Below, one piece after another: positions 13,901 through 28,900 of a stretch of DNA of 64,000 bases; positions within the stretch are counted from its first letter, which is position 1; each line of letters starts with the position of its first letter. Both the position numbers and the translations under genes were made by a program. The notes under the pieces were generated by a model that did not search any database, had not been told where the DNA came from, and saw nothing but the letters and a program-made list of their open reading frames with translations. Source of the stretch: Bombyx mori. Taxonomy: Eukaryota; Arthropoda; Insecta; Lepidoptera; Bombycidae. The stretch spans positions 8,558,501 through 8,622,500 of the forward strand of contig NC_085128.1 in the NCBI RefSeq assembly GCF_030269925.1, written 5' to 3'.

Positions 13901-16900
13901 TTTGAATTGGTGAGATTAAGCCGATAAAGTAATTTTAATTATGTCTACGATTCTTGGAAACCGAAGAAAACATTAATTGCAAGGTTATTAAAAAATCCAA
14001 ATGGTACGACGAATCTACAAGAAAAAACGGTAAATCATAACTGATTTTATACAGTTCGCAACACAGAATCCTAAACTGCGTGGAATGTAGTCCAAACATA
14101 GCATTTCGGAGTCAGTAAACTTGATTAGATCCGCTTATATCCTATATCCGCCTATATCCTATATTAAGGAATTCAAAACCATTTTTTGTTCGAGACTTTT
14201 ACTGTTTTGAGTCACGGTTTATGAAACAAATTACAAAACTTTATCATTTAGTAGAATTTTACAAGTACTTTTAAAAAATTAAAAATTATGTAACCGTAAG
14301 GATGTTGGAGGATTTTATTTAAATCGTGACATTGATTTAAACCTTGTCTAACTGGTTGCAGGTCATGTGATATCAATGACTTCATTAAATATAATAATAT
14401 AATCGATTTTTTTTCGATTTTCTCGACTCATCCACACAATTAAAAATTATTATTGCGGTACAATTAAAAACGATACATGCGAAATCAATAATTCGATGTG
14501 TATTAAGTTTATGTCGTTTTCGTGTTATTAAATCGTGCAGTCGTAAAGCTACATTAATTATATCTTGTACCTATTGAACATTGTATAGTTGTTTCTTAAA
14601 AAAAAAAGAATGTAGAGAAATGTCATTGACACCTTTTCATATATTACACTACGGTAATGATAAAAGCGACCTCGTTTTGAAAGAAAAGAATAAAAATTGA
14701 AAGCAGTTACTGTTAACGAAGCCAGCGATATTGGACCGAGGTAAATTGCACAGGGACCGACAACTAAAATTGCCCTCGACGATCGACCTTCACATTTCAC
14801 AACACCCGGACTTAGCGGGCATCCAGTCCGCTCTGCATTCATTCAGATCAAACCATTGACGCGACAGACACAATAAAAATTAAACAGCTACACCGTCACC
14901 AGTGGCATAAAGTCGGATACACGACATTAAAACATTAACATTGAACTTTCCAAATTGTAATTTGTTTTTGTGAACTATCTAAGCGATCATTTTCACGTTT
15001 CACAATTCATCTTGAAAAACATTGCAGTTATCCTAAGTAAAGACAATAAAAACTAGATGCGAAAAAAGTTCAATCTCAATTTTTGCTAAAATCAAATCGG
15101 ACCTAATGGTTCCCAGCAAATTTGAAAATAGTTACATAACTGTGATTAGGCGAGCGCTTTGTCTGAAGTACCTACCCGAATGATTTTCGGAAATGTTAAG
15201 GATAAACTCGCTAATCTACACCTAACTACCTACAATAAAACATTTGGTATTTTGTATTCGAAAACGTTTTTATTTGCAGCGATTAACATAAAGCATAATG
15301 GATACCGATATTTCCGTTATGTAAATTTTTATACATAATCTTTTGAACATCAGTGTCAAATTATAGAAAAACACAGGAGTATTACGTACATAGTTCACGG
15401 CCAGCTATTTCACAACAGCATTGAGAATGTTCGTTGATAATTCGTTTTCCATTTTTAATGCTATAATCGAATTTGCTGACTATAAAAAGCATTCAATTTA
15501 ATGAACATTTTCGTAAAGCATATTCAATATATGTGTGATCCAATATACTTTCCGTTAATAACATTAGTCGTAGCGTTGTTGTTTAATCACGACACAAAGT
15601 TAGGAACATCCAAGTTTAATGTCCCTCGCACAATGTTAAACAAGTTAACGTAACCCCAATCTAAGATCCTAAAAGCAACATGCACGATCTCCGCTTTTGG
15701 ATTTTCCATTTGCAAACGGATCTGCAGAACAAAACTTACAAATGATGTAACGTGACAAATGTTAACACGAATGTTTACATAAAAAAAAAAAACTGTGATG
15801 AAAACACCAAAGGTATTCATTCATTGCCATAATTGTGGTCATTAGGTCTTAGCACACTTCGTATTTCGGGAAAGGTGACGAGATCGAATTCTAAACAAGT
15901 TTTGATTATGAAATTATTGGTAAACAAATTTCTCGCCACCGCATGAGATAGCAATAAAGGTCAGCATTCCGTAATTCAATGATAAATACTTTTCACATTT
16001 TAAAGGCAACTCATTAATCGGTGTGTTAAAGAATAATATACACCTTGCAAATGATTTCTAAATTGTACTTAAAAACCGGTAAATTGCTGACTAATTCAAA
16101 ACACTTTTACAATAGCCGCAGCATGCCCAAATTGTCATAAGATCGAGGACAGTTCAAGAAAAAATAAGAAAAAAAAACGTCAAGAACTTTACAGTGCACC
16201 GGTGCACCAACAGACCCGGCTTTCAAAATAAGGTAACCTACTGAACCACATGAGATTAGAAAACGATTATAATAATAAAACATAATATATGCATACTATA
16301 ATCAAAATCAAAATGAATTATATGCCTATAACTTTTCATTTAAATTACTCATAATATGACGTTTTAGTTTTAGTGACCTCATTCACAATTGACACTTAAG
16401 TGGACCATCTAGTATTTGTCGTCTAGTTAACAAGACAGCCAGGAAGCGCTACAGCTTGTGTACTGTTTATTTCAAAAGACGCACTAGACATCAAGGTGAT
16501 GTACTTTTGTACGTATTACGTATGGACAACGAGAACAATAATTTAGGCAAGCAGTCGTATATTACATTCTCCATTGTTCCTAGCTTAACCTCATGTAATT
16601 ATCAAGTTAATTATTTCCACGATCAGAGATTTGTGCGATTTAAATAAGTGTATAACAATAAAAGTCTACTGGGCAACTCCATTCCGATATTCTTTGTTCG
16701 ATCTCATCATTGTAGCGTTACTCATTTCTCGGTTGATTGTATTTAAGTGCATACTATAATCGTAGTTTTAATGATACACACAAAGCATTTTTTTTGTGTA
16801 ATTAACGTAACATAACCGCACATCTTAGACGTAAGCAAATGATGTCATCGTATCGTAAACGGAGAGAAGAATCCGGCTAACCAACCCATCTCACGGTCAC

Positions 16901-19900
16901 TTTTTCTAATGTTATACATCCCACTTCACGGACGTGTAAACAATATTATGAAGCTTTAATCGGTGTTCGGAATTTAATGATGACCGCATCGTACAGGAAA
17001 GGATCAATATACGTGGATTTCAAATCATCGCAAACGAATTCCGGAAAAAAACATTACCGAGCCAGATTCCGAACAACCGGATTCTGTAATTGGCTCTGAT
17101 CAATTTCATTACTAATATAAAAATCAATATTTGATTATTAAATTAAGCATACAAATTTCAATACTAATATGAATTATTATTACAAAAGTATTCCCCTGGT
17201 TTCCATGACCGGAGTGCAGTGTTAAAGTATAAAACATGATATATCTTTGTGGTTTGCAAGTCAGTTTTTTTTTTGTTCAAAAATTTTATTATTACTTGAT
17301 GGCAAATAGCTCATTAATTTGAAAGTTTTATAAAATCCAACATAGTTTATGAGTAAAGCGAATTAAAAAGGAAACCTAAAAGCTGTTTTATTTTTGTAAA
17401 AGAACAAGATAATATAAAAGGTCAGTTTAAACTTTAAGAGGAATGCACTCAGTACGAGCTACAGTTGTCGGTTTTTTTTCTCTATTAGGGTTGATTTCAA
17501 GAAGCTGACAAAGATGTAAATTTTAAATATAACATACATGTTATCTATACTAATATTATAAAGCTCAAGAGTTTGTTTGTTTGAACGCGCTAATCTCAGG
17601 AAGTACTGGTCCGATTTGAAAAAATTCTTTCAGTGTTAGATAGCCCATTTATTGAGGAAGGCTATAGGCTATATAACATCACTTGGTACCTTAAATAGTT
17701 CCTAAACATTCTATTATTCAAAAATATTTTCACTTTCTACGTAAATGAAGTCGCGGGTAAAATTTAGCGTTATGCCAAAGTAACTATTCCACGCGGAAGA
17801 AGTCGCGGGCAAAAGCTAGTATTTTAATAAAATTCTCCCTAAAATTTCGTGGCAACCGTGTTTCTCTCTAAAATATATTTAAAAAGTACTTAAACCGTAT
17901 ATCGTGTTCAATATAATCTGTCAATTGTCAGTGTCCATGGCGATTTGCATTGACACGAATCCCTTTGGTTTAAATACAAAACGATTCAGTTCAAGGACTA
18001 ACATAAGCATCATGTCATCGTCTGTGACCAGCTTGAACAATGAGCGACGCGGCGTTGCGTTGTGTCCTCATGCAGTCGCATATAAAATATGATAATTGGA
18101 TGCTCAATAACATGACCCGATGTTGTAAGTTGCGAAGTACATATTTACGTTTTTTTTATTTTTTTTTTATTTGCTTAGATGGGTGGACGAGCTCACAGCC
18201 CACCTGGTGTTAAGTGGTTACTGGAGCCCATAGACATCCACAACGTAAATGCGCCACCCACCTTGAGATATAAGTTCTATAGTCTCAAGTATAGTTATAA
18301 CGGCTGCCCCACCCTTCAAACCGAAACGCATTACTGCTTCACGGCAGAAATAGGCAGGATGGTGGCACCTACCCGCGCGGACTCACAAGAGGTCCTACCA
18401 CCAGTAAAAAACATACAACCTGAAACGTTGAAACTGCCATGTACATTTAAAACTTTTTATTCGACTTTATCGTGGCATGACATTTGCTTCTACGAATGTA
18501 TTCCAAGAAGAGGTTCGGATCAGGAACGAACGCTTTCTCTTCTAAAGGAGAACAGTCCAGTAAGTTAACTGATTATCATAATAAATGTAGCGGCCATTGT
18601 TTGAGATTATGAAAGTTGTACAAAAATGTCTTCCGAAGCGAGAGTGGCGTATTGAAATTTTAACTTAGGAAGTTAGGGCATTTGTTGTTGTAACCTAAAT
18701 ATTTCGAAACGCTAATTAGTATTTTACTTTTGTGAAATTATATAACGCAAGTGACAATTTTCAGTTCTTGTTCACGTTTGAAGTTTGTTACGAGAAGTTT
18801 TGATTCCGCGGTAACACAATTAACCGTTATAAGCACGCATGACGAAGCGCACGCATTGACTTTTTATACGAAAGATTACCGTTCTTGCATAACTAGACCG
18901 TCTCGTTGAACCAAACATGTTTCACAACTGAACACCTGTCTATAGTTATTGCACGGACGGGTTCGTCACCGTTACAAATGTCGAATTATTTTAAAAAGCC
19001 TACTTAATAACGACACTTAAGACTTTTGAAATATTCTTATGAAAAAATAATACATAATTTTCTACTTTGCTTTGAAGTAGGAATCAATTTGATTTATTAG
19101 CGCGTAAATGAAGTCATCTGTTTACATTGTGTAAAACGCGAAGCGGTTGGGTTTTTGTTGTATGTATTGGTAGCGGCCCTAAATTAAATCGTTACTCTGT
19201 ACACAAATACAGTTTAAATGTATATTAACAGTATAGTAATAAGGCATTACATGTTCTGAAATGTCCACTAGAGATCTAAAAGGCCTAATAAATTAAGACT
19301 TTTTCTCGTGGAATCTGCGAAATAGTTCTCACCTCGTGTAATTTACAATCAATTCCGAATCGTGCCCGTATATCCATATACCAACACGTGCTTAACAATT
19401 ATGCAACACTCTAGTATCTAGTATATAATATTGAATATTTCTGGCTTTTAACAAGCTTTTAATAGATATATGTGAAGGATGTTTCATGTTAATTTAAAGC
19501 AACATCAAAAAGGTCCGATTAACTAGAAAATTTGCACGCGTATCAAGGAATTATGACAACCCTATAATGTTTTTATTTTAATACCCAGGCCACGATCACG
19601 GGGATAAAAGACAATTGTATTTTCTATTTATTTATTAAAAATGATAAAGGACCTTTTTATAAACTAAACATCGTGTGACTTCGTGTTTTAAGCGTGTTTA
19701 CAATGAAACACTTGAAAAGTTTGACTATCTAGGAGAGGTTCCGACATTGTACCACCAATTGGCGGCGCAGGTGTAACTAACAAATATATTATTTATTCGT
19801 AGGTTTCATGTACATTAATCTTTAATCGGAATTAAGACAAATCGGGTACTATTTGAATCACTCAATCACTCACTACTAGATCTAAATATCGCTTGATAGA

Positions 19901-22900
19901 TAGCTTGATAAAAAAATAATCTGTTAAAATTAATTACGTATAATTATAAAATATATCGTGGGGGTGAAAGGCTGTGGTTTAAGCGACATTTCTCTTAATA
20001 TGCGACATTTATCTATGTAATTAAAGGTGCGTTTTATTTGGAATTAGCATCAACAGTTTGATGTTTTTAATTGAACTACAATTAAGTTTACTTCATTCAA
20101 ACACTTGAAGAAGTTTTTTGTTATATTTTTTCCAAATTTTAAACTTTAAATGACTCTTCTGTAAGGTTGCAAAAATGTCGCTTAAACCAAAAAGCCTTTC
20201 ACTCCTCGATATATAATAAATTAGGGGATTTTAAGTAGAAAAGCAGACCCTGTCACTAGACCGGGAAAACGCTAGAAATAAGAAGAAAATTAATTACGTT
20301 AAAACTGTGATTATACTGGAAAATGCTTTTGTTATCTGAAATGATATAAATATGATAGAAGAAATAATGATAGAAATAATTTTTCTTAAATCTTAACATG
20401 TACCGGCGCAAACCATACTCAAATTTTGGCAATTGCCAACAAATCTATATATATAAAAATGAATTGGTGTTCGTTAGTCTCGCTATAACTCGAGGTCGGC
20501 TGGACCGATTTGGCTAATTTTGGTCTTGAATTATTTGTGGAAGTCCAGAGAAGGTTTAAAAGGCAGATAAATATGAAAATATCGGAATGAAATAAAAATA
20601 ACAATTTTGTTTTCCCTATGATGTGTCCCCCGTCGGACCGATTCCTTTTGTTTATTTTAAGTTTATTTTATACAAAAGCTTAGGTCTTTTATTTATCGAT
20701 TGAGGCACTACGAAGTCTGCCGGGTCATCCAGTATTAAATATAATTAAATAATTTATACAAAAAAAAAACCTCAATTATCTTATAAAAATGTGATAAATA
20801 ATGAAAGTATTAGCATATATTGCGGGCACACGACGCTGTCAAGGCATTACTTACTCCAAGCAGCAATGCGAACCCCGGAACCGGTTCTTTGCACTCGCCG
20901 AAACATTTCGCAATGTATGCCATGTTAGGACGTTGTACCGATTGCATTATTTATATACTGTCCCCCAGCATCCAGCGTGTCCGTAAAATAATACCAGCAT
21001 AGGTCAACGCAAACTCGGAACGTATTAAATAAATTAAAATTCAACCTTGCGATTCGTATTTCGTAATTCTCGTAACGGCATCGTCTAAAACAAAATATCA
21101 AATTGACCTCGCGGCGCTACTATAAAAGTAAAATGCATTAATGATACCGACTGCCTAAAACGCTTATCCATCGCGTTATCAAAGTAACAAAGAGGACCAT
21201 GAAGCCGAAAGCAAAGCTAAGATTTATTGCATCAGAGGCCGACGAAACGAGACCGCAAATAAAGAGAACACGAACCTTGAGCACCGTATCTGACAAAATC
21301 GATCGGACTCCGAACAAAACTTGACCTAAAACGTCATTGATGTAACTGAAACGTGTTCCCTATTAATTTATAAATTTCCCTTAAAAAGAATGTATGGAAA
21401 AACTAAGAGTTTTTTTATAAAATTCATTTATTTTAATTCTATCGCCATGAATCACAACGGCGATAGATCACGTTGGTTGCATAAAAGTGACTGTGTTGAA
21501 ATTGAAAGGGAGACAAGACGACACGGAACGGCGGCATCTCTGCAAATTAAAGAGCCGACAAGGAAGAGGTTTAACACGATTTCCGTGCAAAATTTCTAAC
21601 ATTTACATGAATTTTGCATTTCCTAATAATATGTACCCTATTTAAATTTACAGATTCCTTAGTCGGTTTCCCAAAAAGCGTTAAAGCAATCGTAACCCTA
21701 ACGAACATACAAATAAAAACAATTTCCATCAAAGCCTAATTTTTTTAAACGGTAATTACGTAAACAATCAAAGAATCAACGTAATTGTACAATCGAGTAT
21801 AAAACAAAGACTGACAAAGACATACTAGACGCATAGCAATTAATTGTAAAAGGATTGAATGCGTATGACTCGCGATCTATCAACAAAGCGATCGAAATTT
21901 TTAGCTTCACTAAAACAACAATAAAGGGAGGCCTTTCAAGGCCAAGGCTTAAATTGGAACACTTTCCAAATTATTATTAAAAAAATACCCATATATACTC
22001 GTATATATATGTACTTGTATTTGTGTGCATGTTTAACTGATTTTTATCATTAAAATCTTAAGAGCTAGATTTAAGGTACGCGTCTTCGATATGACGAATA
22101 GAAAGTGGGTTAAACCACGAGACGAGACAATCAACACGTCCAATGCAACTTTTATTTAATCAATCAATGTACCTACTACTTTTTTGAGGAGGACGATTGA
22201 AAGTGTTTTGTTATCTACAACACAGTGCTTGGCTTATTTTCTATTATTTTTTTGGGGATAAGTTTTGAATACCTTTGTTCAATAAGTCCTGTTACGAGCC
22301 TGCAATTTCTAGTACAACTATATTTATTTCTGCATGAAACCCATTTTGCGTAAATAGTTATTTAAATATAATTGAGAGTGAGATAATTACTTTACCGTTT
22401 GATTTCAGATGAGCCATAAGCTCATCCACGCGAATTCAAACTAAACATGTTTATTTGGCATTATCTCGATTTTCTTTTGCTTAAATAGCGAATTAAATCT
22501 AAATAACGAAAACTTATTTTGGTTAAATACAAGAAACTTGTATGTATGGTTAAACATGACCTGTAAATAATATATTGTGCGTTAAGTCAGTTGGAAATTA
22601 ATACAATATTGTTACAGATTCCGTCGACGCATGAATGGCATATTCCTCGCCCCTCTTTATCGAGCAGTAGCGGATCCGGTAGCATCAACGATTCACGATC
22701 TCGTGGCGGCTCCGCCTCCAGCCAAGGCTCTTCTAGCAACCATAGCACCCACGTAAGATGACCTTTTGATTTGTGCGTCACAAAAATAATAGGCATCTAT
22801 ATACGTTTCCGCTTTAATTAATGCATCGTAGTAACATTACTGGTTAAATACATTAGGACACTACGTAAATTAGCCGGATCCAGCATTTGATCAAAAAACA

Positions 22901-25900
22901 TACAATAAACTTTTTTGTTGTACAAGATTTATTGGTTATAGGCAAAAAGTGAACTTCGCTCCGCCCAAGTTGATGTAAATTTGGTGCTTGATTGACTTTG
23001 CAAATGACGTCCTCTAATTGATTAATTTAATACATAATTGTAGTTTTTTTGTTTGTATCATTTTGAATAGTTTTTGTCATAGTATTCGTTAATTTTCTTA
23101 ATTGACGAGATCAATGAACTGACTGGTATTACAGAGTCCGGTTCAGGATTCACATGGATGTTCACGACACAATCCAGTACAGATACAATACTGTCATTTG
23201 CATGCATAAACCCATTCTTTTACTAACGCGATTTTTTAGGCATTTCCGATTCTTTTTATTTAAGGTGCAAAAATTTAGGCACATTCGAACTAGTGAGGTG
23301 GTCGAACCAAGTTACCGTCTCAGGTCATAAATTTAATGTCAATTTATAAATTATATATATTTTTTATTGTAAAATTTTTAGCCTCTTAAAAGTCCTCCTC
23401 TACTAATAAATAACATGTGGCCTTTAGGTATCATTTGAAAATTACTTGCACTGTTTCAGAGCGTTTCGTCGGGTTCATTGTTACTCAGCGCGGCTCACTT
23501 GGCACGCATGAGTGGACGGAGCAGCAACACTGAGGAGCTGGGTCCGTATCATAGCAAGTTCGGCGGCTATGAACGCAAGTACGCTCTTCCAGAAGCAGTG
23601 GTCGCGATTCCCGAGGAGCCACACGATCACAACGAATCCATTTGGAGTGGCGTGAAGACGGAATGCTCGCGCGACCAAGACGCCACTTCTATAGCTAGTT
23701 CAACTCACTTCACAGTTGTAAATGGTTATACGAAGCAATGTCCGAACAAGGAGAACAAATCCTGCTGTTGTAATCACTCGCACCAGATAACCGTCCTTGT
23801 GATAACGATGACTATATTGTTCTCTGCGTGTATACTGGCAGCGATATGCTTTGTCGAAAGTGAGTATTATTAAATAAAAACTATTTTCTATAAACTCATT
23901 TTCAGTAATGCAAATTAACTTTAATGTCTTGTTTTTTTTTTCAGTGCGAATGCGCAAGGAGACCGGCATGTACAAATATTCATAAGTTTCAAAGAAGACC
24001 AGAACTTTGAAGTTTTTACCAGCTTATTAGTTACTATTTGGTCGTAGTTTAACAGCAAATGTTTAGATAATTTTGATACACGATGTTTTAAATTGAAAAA
24101 AAAAATTTCGTTATATTGTGAACTATATTCTTTCAGAATTTCAACAAGCTGTTTTGTTTTATATAAGCAACTACGTATATTTCATGAATTAGTGCAATAA
24201 AAATCCAGTTTACTGGAATTTAGGTAAATAAAATTAGAAAAAGCCTATTATTTATTGTAACTTAAAGTTTAGTTGTTTTTTTTTTCATTAATTTAATCTT
24301 AGTCTAAACTTTGATGTACACGGTATTTTATTATTAGTGTAAATTGTTAGAAGTTTATTTTATTCATATTGACGATTAGTCTAATTGTATCTCAAATTCA
24401 AGCTATTTTAATATACCACAATAGTTTTTAAGCAATAAGTAATTTTAGTAACGACACTGCATTTGCATCAATGTTCTGAAAAATAAAATTTGCATTTTTT
24501 CGTAATTTTCATGAAAAACTGCAACTTTGATGTAATTTTCGCCAGCGAATGTAGTAATTTTATGTAATATTAATTGATATTCAAGTGAACAACGATTACA
24601 ATGAAACACGAATTTGTTACATATTTTGAACTGTGATAATGAAACAAAATAAACTATTATTCAAACTAATTTGTTTTTTTAAGTAGCAGATAATGGTTCT
24701 TACCTCTTGTGAGGACCACTTTTGAGTCCGCCCGAGTAGGTACCACCACCCTGCCTATTTCTTCCGTGAAGCAGTAATGCGTTTCGGTTTGAAGGGTGAG
24801 GCAGCCGTTGTAACTACGCTGAGTCCTTAGAACTCATATCTCTAGGTGGGTGGCGGCATTTACGTTGTGGATGTCTATGGGCTCCAGTAACCACTTAACA
24901 CCAGGTGAGTTGTGAGCTCGTCGACCAATCTAAGCGATGAAAAAAAATTTTTTTTTTTTCTAGATGAGATAAATATCAATGTGGCTGGTTTAGTATTTAT
25001 TTGTTGCCTTTGGGGGATTTCAAGGCTCGTCTGGTTCACCAAGCCCATAGATATCACAACCCAAACGGCACCGCCCGAGACCCACAGACACACAGCAGTG
25101 TGCTTAGTGCGAGTTTTTTAACTTCTCGATCGAGTAAAAGTTAACTCAAATTTGTATGGAGTTTGAACAGAGCCCCTACGTTTGCCGATAGGTTGAGCAC
25201 ACAGCTGTCCCAGCCATCACACTACAAAACGTGACAAATTTTCGTAGTAATACTCCAGAGATACCTGTGCCAGCTAACAATTTCGATTTTTATGACTCAA
25301 TTTTCTTCATCATGAAAAGAAATTTGTGATAATATATGTTATACCTTTAAACGAGTAATTCTTGTATATTAATATATTATTATATATAATCTGAATCTCG
25401 GAAACGGCTCCAACGATTTTCATAAGATTTAGTATACAGGGGATTTCGGGGGCGATAAATCGATCTAGCTACGATTTATTTTCAGAAAATGTTGTTTTAT
25501 TCGTGTTTTCAATAATCAACTCTTCCCGACATCTGTCGGCGAATAATAATACTATTTTTTTTTATTGTGGGCAAATAACCGCTTTATAGACACAACAAGA
25601 TGGCGTTATCAAAAAAAAAAGTCGAGCAAAGCTCGGTCATCATCTAGTTTTTATTAAATATGTGGTATATTCGAATTCGATACGAGTACAACGTACGACT
25701 TACCCGTCAGGGCGTGAGTAGTTCGTAAATTATTTAGGGTGTAGTCTATTCTAAAGCAATTGAGATTTCAAGGTTGTCGATGAAGTAGCTAAAGACGTTT
25801 CGGTAAACAAACGTGTTGTATGATCAAAAGTAAAGGAGAAAGCTGTTGTATTCTTCTATTGTACACTATACAAATTTGTCTTTGATTTGAACTATGTAAA

Positions 25901-28900
25901 GAAAAAGTAGTGTACTCTGCTGTGTCTCCGCTGTAGTTTTCGACTAGTATCTTTAGAAAGCACAGCAGTGTATTAAGTATTTTGGTACCTAATTAGATAA
26001 TAAGATAAATTAGGTATTCAATACAATTAAGATTTAGAAATCATGTCTCAAAAGTGGCGGTCACATGAAATTTTCAATTCATTTCATTGCAGTAAACGTT
26101 TAACACCAACTTGAACTAACACAGCACACAAAACTAGGTTTTTTGTGTTGCAAATATCTACGGCTCTCAATAGAAAGACCGCACGTTAGACAGTGTGCAT
26201 GTATCAACAGCTATTAGTTTATACAGAGTTATGCATGTACAGCGAAGCATGTAATGTTTATTCACCATTGAGTCTCTTAAAAATATAATAAGCATTTTAC
26301 TAGATCGATGCCTCCAATGAACACTACGCTAACTCCAAATTCGTAGATTTACAGGAGGAGCGTTTAAACGAAAAAAGTTGATAAAATCTTTATTATTGCA
26401 GATATATTTATGGTTTTTTTGTGTAGCTAGCTGATTTACTCTTGCTTCGAACCCCATTAATAATGATTAATTGCAATACTTTTAACATAGTGAAGCGATT
26501 TGCGTGAAAAACGAAAATTTCAAATTTTTGAGTTAGAGTAGTGTTCTTTGGAGGCATCCGGATATTTAAGTAGAGAATGGATAATAACTGAATAAACTCT
26601 ATGGTACTGAATTTAATACCAATGACTCACCTCTACTTCTTCCAACGTCTGTGTCCATTTGTAGTGCTCCAGATCACATCCATTTCCAGCATTAGGTTTC
26701 AACTTCCCCTTTTCTTTGGGATCGTCATCTTCTTCGGGCGTTGCAGGCTCAGTAACATCACTGCTATCACCACTGCCAACTTCTGCATCTGCATATATGA
26801 AGGAAATATACTGATGTGGTGTCATTATATTTATGCCTAGGAGTGTGATGGTGCTTGCTCTAGTCAATATGTTACAAATAAAGTCCTTTTAAGACCACTT
26901 ATAAACATGAGCATAATCAAAATCCAAACAGAAATGATAATCTAAAATGATAGAAATTTAAGTTTAATAATTTAGGGACTTGATATTTCTCATATTTTAT
27001 CTCAGGTTTTTTCTACAAAGTTTATTCAATTTGATTTTAACCGATATCTTATTGTGTATTCTGTATTCCTGCAGGTATACTTAAAGAATCAGTTCGTTTT
27101 TTATGTCAAAGATGGTTGTAAGCAGTGCAAACAGTCTAATATCAATAGAAGAAACTGAGTGCTGAGAGTCCTTTAGGTAACATACTTATAATCAATGCAT
27201 ATCTAGTCAGGTCATAAATTCTGTCACATGTTTAATGTAAAATAATTGAAGCAAGCATAAATTGACTTTACTATTGTTGAATTACTATTAAAATCTGATT
27301 TTACAAAAAAAGCTATTATCATAATTTAAAAATGAACTTGGGAGAGAATATACTCTCTTTCATCCTACTTCTGTTCCTGGGTATGTGCCTAAACAAATTA
27401 AATTATAGATAACGCAGGTGAAGCTTTGGGTGGAAAAATAATATAAATACAACTATTAATAAAAAGAAATCATACTCTTTTCATTTTTGTCCTTTTCAAT
27501 ATCTTCCTTTAACTTCTCTGCTTCCTGATCAGTGAGTTCAGTTACAGTAGCAGGTTCAAAATCATTTGCAAGTCTCTCTTGTTCTTTTCTTTGTTGAATC
27601 TCTTTTAATCTCTTGTCTGCTTCTTCTTTTTCTTTTTTAATCCTATTAGCTTCATCACATGCTTTTTTAGCATGGGTGTAGAAAGTATCTTTGACTACCT
27701 GAAAAAACAAAACTGTACATTGGAGATTTATCCAAAATCAAGTTTCAATTATTGACCCAAGAGGGATTACTAATAGCATAGTATAGCTGCTGCCTAATTA
27801 AATTAATGCATCTTATCCACAAATTTATTTATGATATATGAAAATTTATTAAGTTTTAATGTCTTTTATAGACTATTTGCCTAAGCAAAGTTATCAATGA
27901 TTTTATTTTAATATATATATACAGTCAAAATCTGTTATAACGACATCGAAGGGACTGCTCATATTCAGTCGTAAAAACCGATAGTCGTAACAAACGGTGA
28001 TGTTTAATGTGTATCGTGCAAGTACAAACAAATAGATAGAGAATTATTGGAAAACTATATTTATTCAACTATGTACATTATGTTTATTACACATAAGTAC
28101 AATGCATATTATTTTTCTGTAAAATTATTGTCATAAAGCGTTTGAGTTTTTTCTCGCTCTTTCCAAATGGTTGAAATATGTCGAGTGTCCCACTCACACC
28201 ACTACACCATATTCCTTTGCTAAGTCTTTGTTTGAAATTCCGTTCTCTAGCTTGGATATAATACGCGATTTTTCTTCAATACTGTTTTTTTTTTTTTCGC
28301 GACATTTTCAAAGTTTCACGAATAACTCCACAAAGTTTTGGTGCGTCTTGTGTATAGATAAGTAACAAACTAACTGAAAAGATATGAAGAAGCGGGCTTT
28401 GACTCTACGGCATGCACATGTTTTGTTTCTAAGAATTAGAAAAGACCCTACACTAAACTAAATCCTATTGCTTCCTTTCCTGATTTTAATACAAATGTGG
28501 ATACCTATTCAAATTGTTTACAATACAGCTTAGCCAGTCGTTCTAACAGATCTAATTCTCCGAAATATTATGTCGTTTTATGAGGTATGTCGTTATTAGC
28601 AATGTCGTATAAAGCAATGTTTTTAATACAGCGGTCATATAGCATTCAGCCGGGACCTTTGTTTTAGGTTATTATAACCGGCATGTTGTTCTAAACTATG
28701 TCGCAGTAAACAGTTTTGACTGTATATATTGTTTTTATCTAAAATACTAGTAAGATTATTTTTAAGCAATATATACCTGCTCCCATTCCCCTTCACGGCC
28801 ACCAGTGAAAAAGTCAGTTTTTCTAGACAAAAAGCTAACTATTGTGTTCAGCAGCTGGAAACAACAAAAAAATAATTAAACTTTTCATCTTTAAAATCTA

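Larger units (their letters stand above)
5340..26630. other. 21.3-kb nudC intron 4 hosting a nested gene
   Basis: The intron is bounded by the nudC acceptor beside exon 5 and the donor beside exon 4. It contains the antiparallel nested gene (11570-about 24200) and the repeats listed separately. In the remaining stretches (5400-7100, 7630-9060, 10370-11530, 13850-17540, 18410-19950, 20740-22600, 25650-26630) I see AT-rich sequence with only short chance open frames. Confidence 0.9.

Noticed and set aside
17433..17470. Second initiator-like CACTCAGTACGAGCT as an alternative promoter of the nested gene
   Set aside because: No TATA box at the right distance and no exon with a donor follows; resemblance to the 11564 site is short.
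18179..18568. 129-codon plus-strand open frame
   Set aside because: It runs through an antisense Bm1 SINE; the translated sequence reflects the repeat.
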